Positions 6,815 through 8,518 of a stretch of DNA of 8,518 nucleotides are shown piece by piece (the first letter of the stretch is position 1; each line of letters opens with the position of its first letter). The stretch is from contig JAGOIB010000085.1 of the NCBI GenBank assembly GCA_017995875.1, forward strand, positions 1-8,518, written 5' to 3'. Source of the DNA: Saprospiraceae bacterium. GTDB lineage: Bacteria; Bacteroidota; Bacteroidia; Chitinophagales; Saprospiraceae. The translations under genes and the position numbers were made by a program. The notes below the pieces were generated by a model. That model was not told the origin of the DNA and did not search any database. It was given only the letters and a program-made list of their open reading frames with translations.

Positions 6815-6963
6815 ATATTTTTAAAAAGAAGGAACATAAAAACGCATTCACTTAATCAATGCCGTCCATGAGGAATTCCCGGCACAGGTTCTTTCCCACT
6901 GCAATAAAAAGTAAACCTAAACGCTGCGAAATTTTCAATTATTTTGCCCACAAATGAGACGTT

Positions 6964-7422
6964 ATGTTTTCTAAGTCGACCGAATATGCTTTACGGGCCA
7001 TCATTTACCTGGCCCAGAAAAGTTCAGCGGATCATAAAATAGGTATTGAGGAATTGTCAAAGGCGATTGATTCTCCAAAGTCATTTACAGCTAAAATATT
7101 ACAAAAGCTTACGAAGGGTACGAACCTTGTCAGTTCAATCACCGGCCCAACAGGCGGTTTTTATCTGAGTGAACAAGCCAAAAAGAAATCTGTATTTCAT
7201 GTTTTGACTTTACTGGAAGAGGATAAGATTATCACAGGTTGTATTCTGGGTCTTAAGGAATGTTCAGAAATAAATCCATGCCCCATGCACGCCCAGTATA
7301 AGAAGATCAGGTCCCAATTGCTCGAAATGCTTGATCACAAATCCATCCTCGAACTATCCCAAGAGATGAAAGATCCGAAAGTGGTCATTCATAATATCAC
7401 AAAGAATGTGCGCAAGTCTTAA
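6964..7422 (+). CDS. Rrf2-family Fe-S transcriptional regulator, NsrR/IscR-like
   Basis: A 152-residue cytoplasmic regulator beginning MFSKSTEYALRAIIYLA, a typical Rrf2 start at ATG 6964. The winged helix-turn-helix covers about residues 25-70 (IGIEELSKAIDSPKSFTAKI, wing GPTGGFYL). Three cysteines, C93, C100 and C106 (GC-x6-C-x5-CPMH), occupy the cluster-binding loop. NsrR and IscR have the same arrangement with spacings x5 and x5; here the first spacing is x6. NsrR binds NO at its [4Fe-4S] cluster and controls NO-handling genes; IscR controls Fe-S assembly. Which of these applies cannot be settled from sequence, but the nearby nod-like gene makes NO sensing attractive. It is divergent from the haloperoxidase-like gene, and the shared 215-bp gap holds that gene's promoter. 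A near-consensus -7 (TTATTTTG, 6939-6946) lies upstream of this gene, without a clear -33. Confidence 0.85.
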   Translation: MFSKSTEYALRAIIYLAQKSSADHKIGIEELSKAIDSPKSFTAKILQKLTKGTNLVSSITGPTGGFYLSEQAKKKSVFHVLTLLEEDKIITGCILGLKECSEINPCPMHAQYKKIRSQLLEMLDHKSILELSQEMKDPKVVIHNITKNVRKS

Positions 7423-7440
7423 AATGTGTAACATTTTAAG
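7418..7440 (+). terminator. Perfect hairpin overlapping the stop codon of the Rrf2-family gene
   Basis: CTTAAAATGT 7418-7427 and ACATTTTAAG 7431-7440 are perfect 10-bp arms around GTA. The TAA stop (7420-7422) is inside the left arm. The stem is AT-rich and followed by GTGGCGGGGCTTTT rather than an immediate T-run, so it may be a weak terminator, a 3' stabiliser, or a protein-binding palindrome. Confidence 0.5.
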
Positions 7441-7452
7441 GTGGCGGGGCTT

Positions 7453-7569
7453 TTGTGAGTTGTGAGTTGTGAATTGTCTTCCTGGATGATTACTTTTTTC
7501 TATTCAAATATCAATGAAAGCCGTCTTAGACGGCCATGAAGATCAATGCTCACAACTCACAACTCACAA
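7453..7569. repeat. Gene-free inverted repeat built of 7-bp GTGARTT units
   Basis: Left arm 7455-7477 has units GTGAGTT, GTGAGTT, GTGAATT, then GT. The right arm (about 7549-7574) holds the same units on the minus strand. Bases 7453-7472 and 7550-7569 are a perfect 20-bp inverted repeat enclosing 77 bp. No reading frame of note lies inside. It is MITE-like in form, but no target duplication is seen and no second copy is in the window. Confidence 0.85.
7520..7534. other. Central palindrome of the inverted repeat
   Basis: GCCGTCT 7520-7526 and AGACGGC 7528-7534 form a perfect 15-bp palindrome with a single central base. It is GC-rich in an AT-rich surround and lies in the inner part of the inverted repeat, as in REP-like or protein-bound core sites. 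No T-tract follows on either strand. Confidence 0.6.
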
Positions 7570-7640
7570 TTCACATTTTTTAGTATCTTTAAGCTATCTC
7601 ACCCATCAATGGACTTTTTTTTATAATCATTACATTGAGT

Positions 7641-8518
7641 ATGAGACCTGCCATTTTCTTTGCCTGTTGTATCCTGTCTAGCTTTTGTTTCGCTCAACCG
7701 GGCACCATCACCGAACATCTCAAGATTGACCAATTCGGGTACCCACCGGATGTAGAGAAAATATGTGTTATCAATAATCCAACATCGGGATTTGATTTCA
7801 ACGCCGGGGATTTCTATACACCCGGAGCGACACTTAAACTATGTAGAGCCTCTGACAACAGTATTGTCTTTTCAGGGCCTGCTTCATTATGGCACAGTGG
7901 TACCAGTTATCCTCAGAGCGGAGATAAAATCTGGTGGTTTGATTTTTCAAGTTTCATCACACCGGGTTCTTATTACGTGTATGATCCAACAACCAATAAA
8001 CGATCCTTCATTTTTGATATCCGGGAGGATGTTTACGCAAATTTATTAAAGCAGGCTGTGCGGATGTTTTTTTATCAACGTTCCGGATTTGCCAAAACGA
8101 CAGCATATGCATACGAGTGGTCGGATGGAGCTAGTCATCTCGGCCCACAACAGGATCTTGATTGCAGGCTAGTGACCAATCCAATTCCCTCAACCTCCCG
8201 GCAATTGCAGGGCGGATGGTTTGATGCAGGAGACTATAACAAGTATGTCAATTTTGCATACGAACCTATTCATGATTTATGCCTGGCTTATATTGAACGG
8301 CCGGACATCTGGACGGATGATTACAATATCCCTGAATCGGGAAATGGAATTCCTGATTTGCTCGATGAAGTTAAGTGGGAGTTGGATTGGTTGCTTCGAA
8401 TGCAGGAAGCCAATGGATCTGTACTGATGAAAGTTTCAGTTACAGATTATTCAGGGGCAAGTCCACCAAGCTCAGATTCAGGTGCGCGACGATATGCACC
8501 TGCACAAGCTTCCGCAAC
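7641..8518 (+). CDS. Secreted glycoside hydrolase family 9 (endoglucanase-like), 3' truncated by the window
   Basis: The frame opens at ATG 7641 and runs off the window end after 292 codons without a stop. Residues 1-18 are a signal peptide (MRPAIFFACCILSSFCFA, then QPG). Residues about 25-127 match the Ig-like N-terminal domain of family 9 cellulases (LKIDQFGYPPDVEKICVI ... RSFIFDI). The catalytic (alpha/alpha)6 barrel begins near 130; GGWFDAGDYNKYV (191-203) contains the DAGD motif that positions the catalytic water and base, and ESGNGIPDLLDEVKWELDW (232-250) is equally typical. The catalytic Glu and any C-terminal sorting domain would lie beyond the window. The family hydrolyses beta-1,4-glucans such as cellulose; substrate choice cannot be read from this part. 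The leader contains only a poor -7 candidate (TATCTTTA, 7584-7591). The gene lies downstream of the inverted repeat and is probably a separate transcription unit. Confidence 0.88.
   Translation, partial: MRPAIFFACCILSSFCFAQPGTITEHLKIDQFGYPPDVEKICVINNPTSGFDFNAGDFYTPGATLKLCRASDNSIVFSGPASLWHSGTSYPQSGDKIWWFDFSSFITPGSYYVYDPTTNKRSFIFDIREDVYANLLKQAVRMFFYQRSGFAKTTAYAYEWSDGASHLGPQQDLDCRLVTNPIPSTSRQLQGGWFDAGDYNKYVNFAYEPIHDLCLAYIERPDIWTDDYNIPESGNGIPDLLDEVKWELDWLLRMQEANGSVLMKVSVTDYSGASPPSSDSGARRYAPAQASA

Noticed and set aside
7584..7591. TATCTTTA as -7 element for the family 9 hydrolase gene
   Set aside because: The last base differs from TAnnTTTG and no TTTG lies at the right distance upstream; too weak to annotate.
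7765..8427. Two plus-strand open frames (7765-8049 and 8221-8427)
   Set aside because: Both lie in another frame inside the family 9 hydrolase gene, whose own frame is open from 7641 to the window end with clear domain motifs.

Overview
The window looks like chromosome from a Bacteroidota bacterium. Three things point there. One secreted protein ends in a type IX secretion (T9SS) type A sorting domain. One promoter carries the Bacteroidota -33/-7 pair (TTTG, 18 bp, TATATTTG). The starts lack Shine-Dalgarno sequences. No rRNA, tRNA, CRISPR array, integrase or transposase is seen. The genus cannot be named from this sequence.

Layout, left to right. (1) Positions 1-249 hold the 3' end of an unrecognised Cys-rich gene (+). 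(2) Positions 248-980 hold a cassette: a four-helix-bundle gene of the 23S rRNA intervening-sequence family (503-865), flanked by inverted arrays of an 8-bp unit, GARCGTRA. The arrays reach the stop codons of both neighbouring genes. (3) Positions 965-2524 (-) encode a secreted protein with six Asp-boxes and a T9SS sorting domain. (4) Positions 2725-5118 (-) encode a membrane haem-copper-family protein. By family it is a quinol NO reductase, but it carries the substitutions of nitric oxide dismutase (Nod). It has its own strong terminator. (5) Positions 5354-6748 (-) encode a lipoprotein of the vanadium haloperoxidase/PAP2 family, with a promoter buried in palindromes. (6) Positions 6964-7422 (+) encode an Rrf2-family regulator with three cysteines, like NsrR/IscR. 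(7) Positions 7453-7569 hold a gene-free inverted repeat built of 7-bp units around a palindrome. (8) From 7641 to the window edge runs the start of a secreted family 9 glycoside hydrolase (+).

The main result is the probable nod gene. Relative to quinol NO reductases, the third FeB histidine is Asn (N556), the second active-site glutamate is Gln (Q577), and the quinol-pocket His, Glu and Asp are Asn, Asn and Ala (N326, N330, A750). The haem ligands, two FeB histidines and the first active-site Glu are kept. This is the pattern described for the enzyme proposed to turn 2 NO into N2 and O2. A cluster-binding Rrf2 regulator of the NsrR type lies under 2 kb upstream of the nod start and could sense NO, but no shared operator was found, so that link is inference.

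The second theme is short tandem arrays (units of 7 or 8 bp) in the intergenic gaps. Their purine-rich strands all contain RTGA or GTRA, they vary almost only by A/G transitions, and two pairs are arranged as long inverted repeats.
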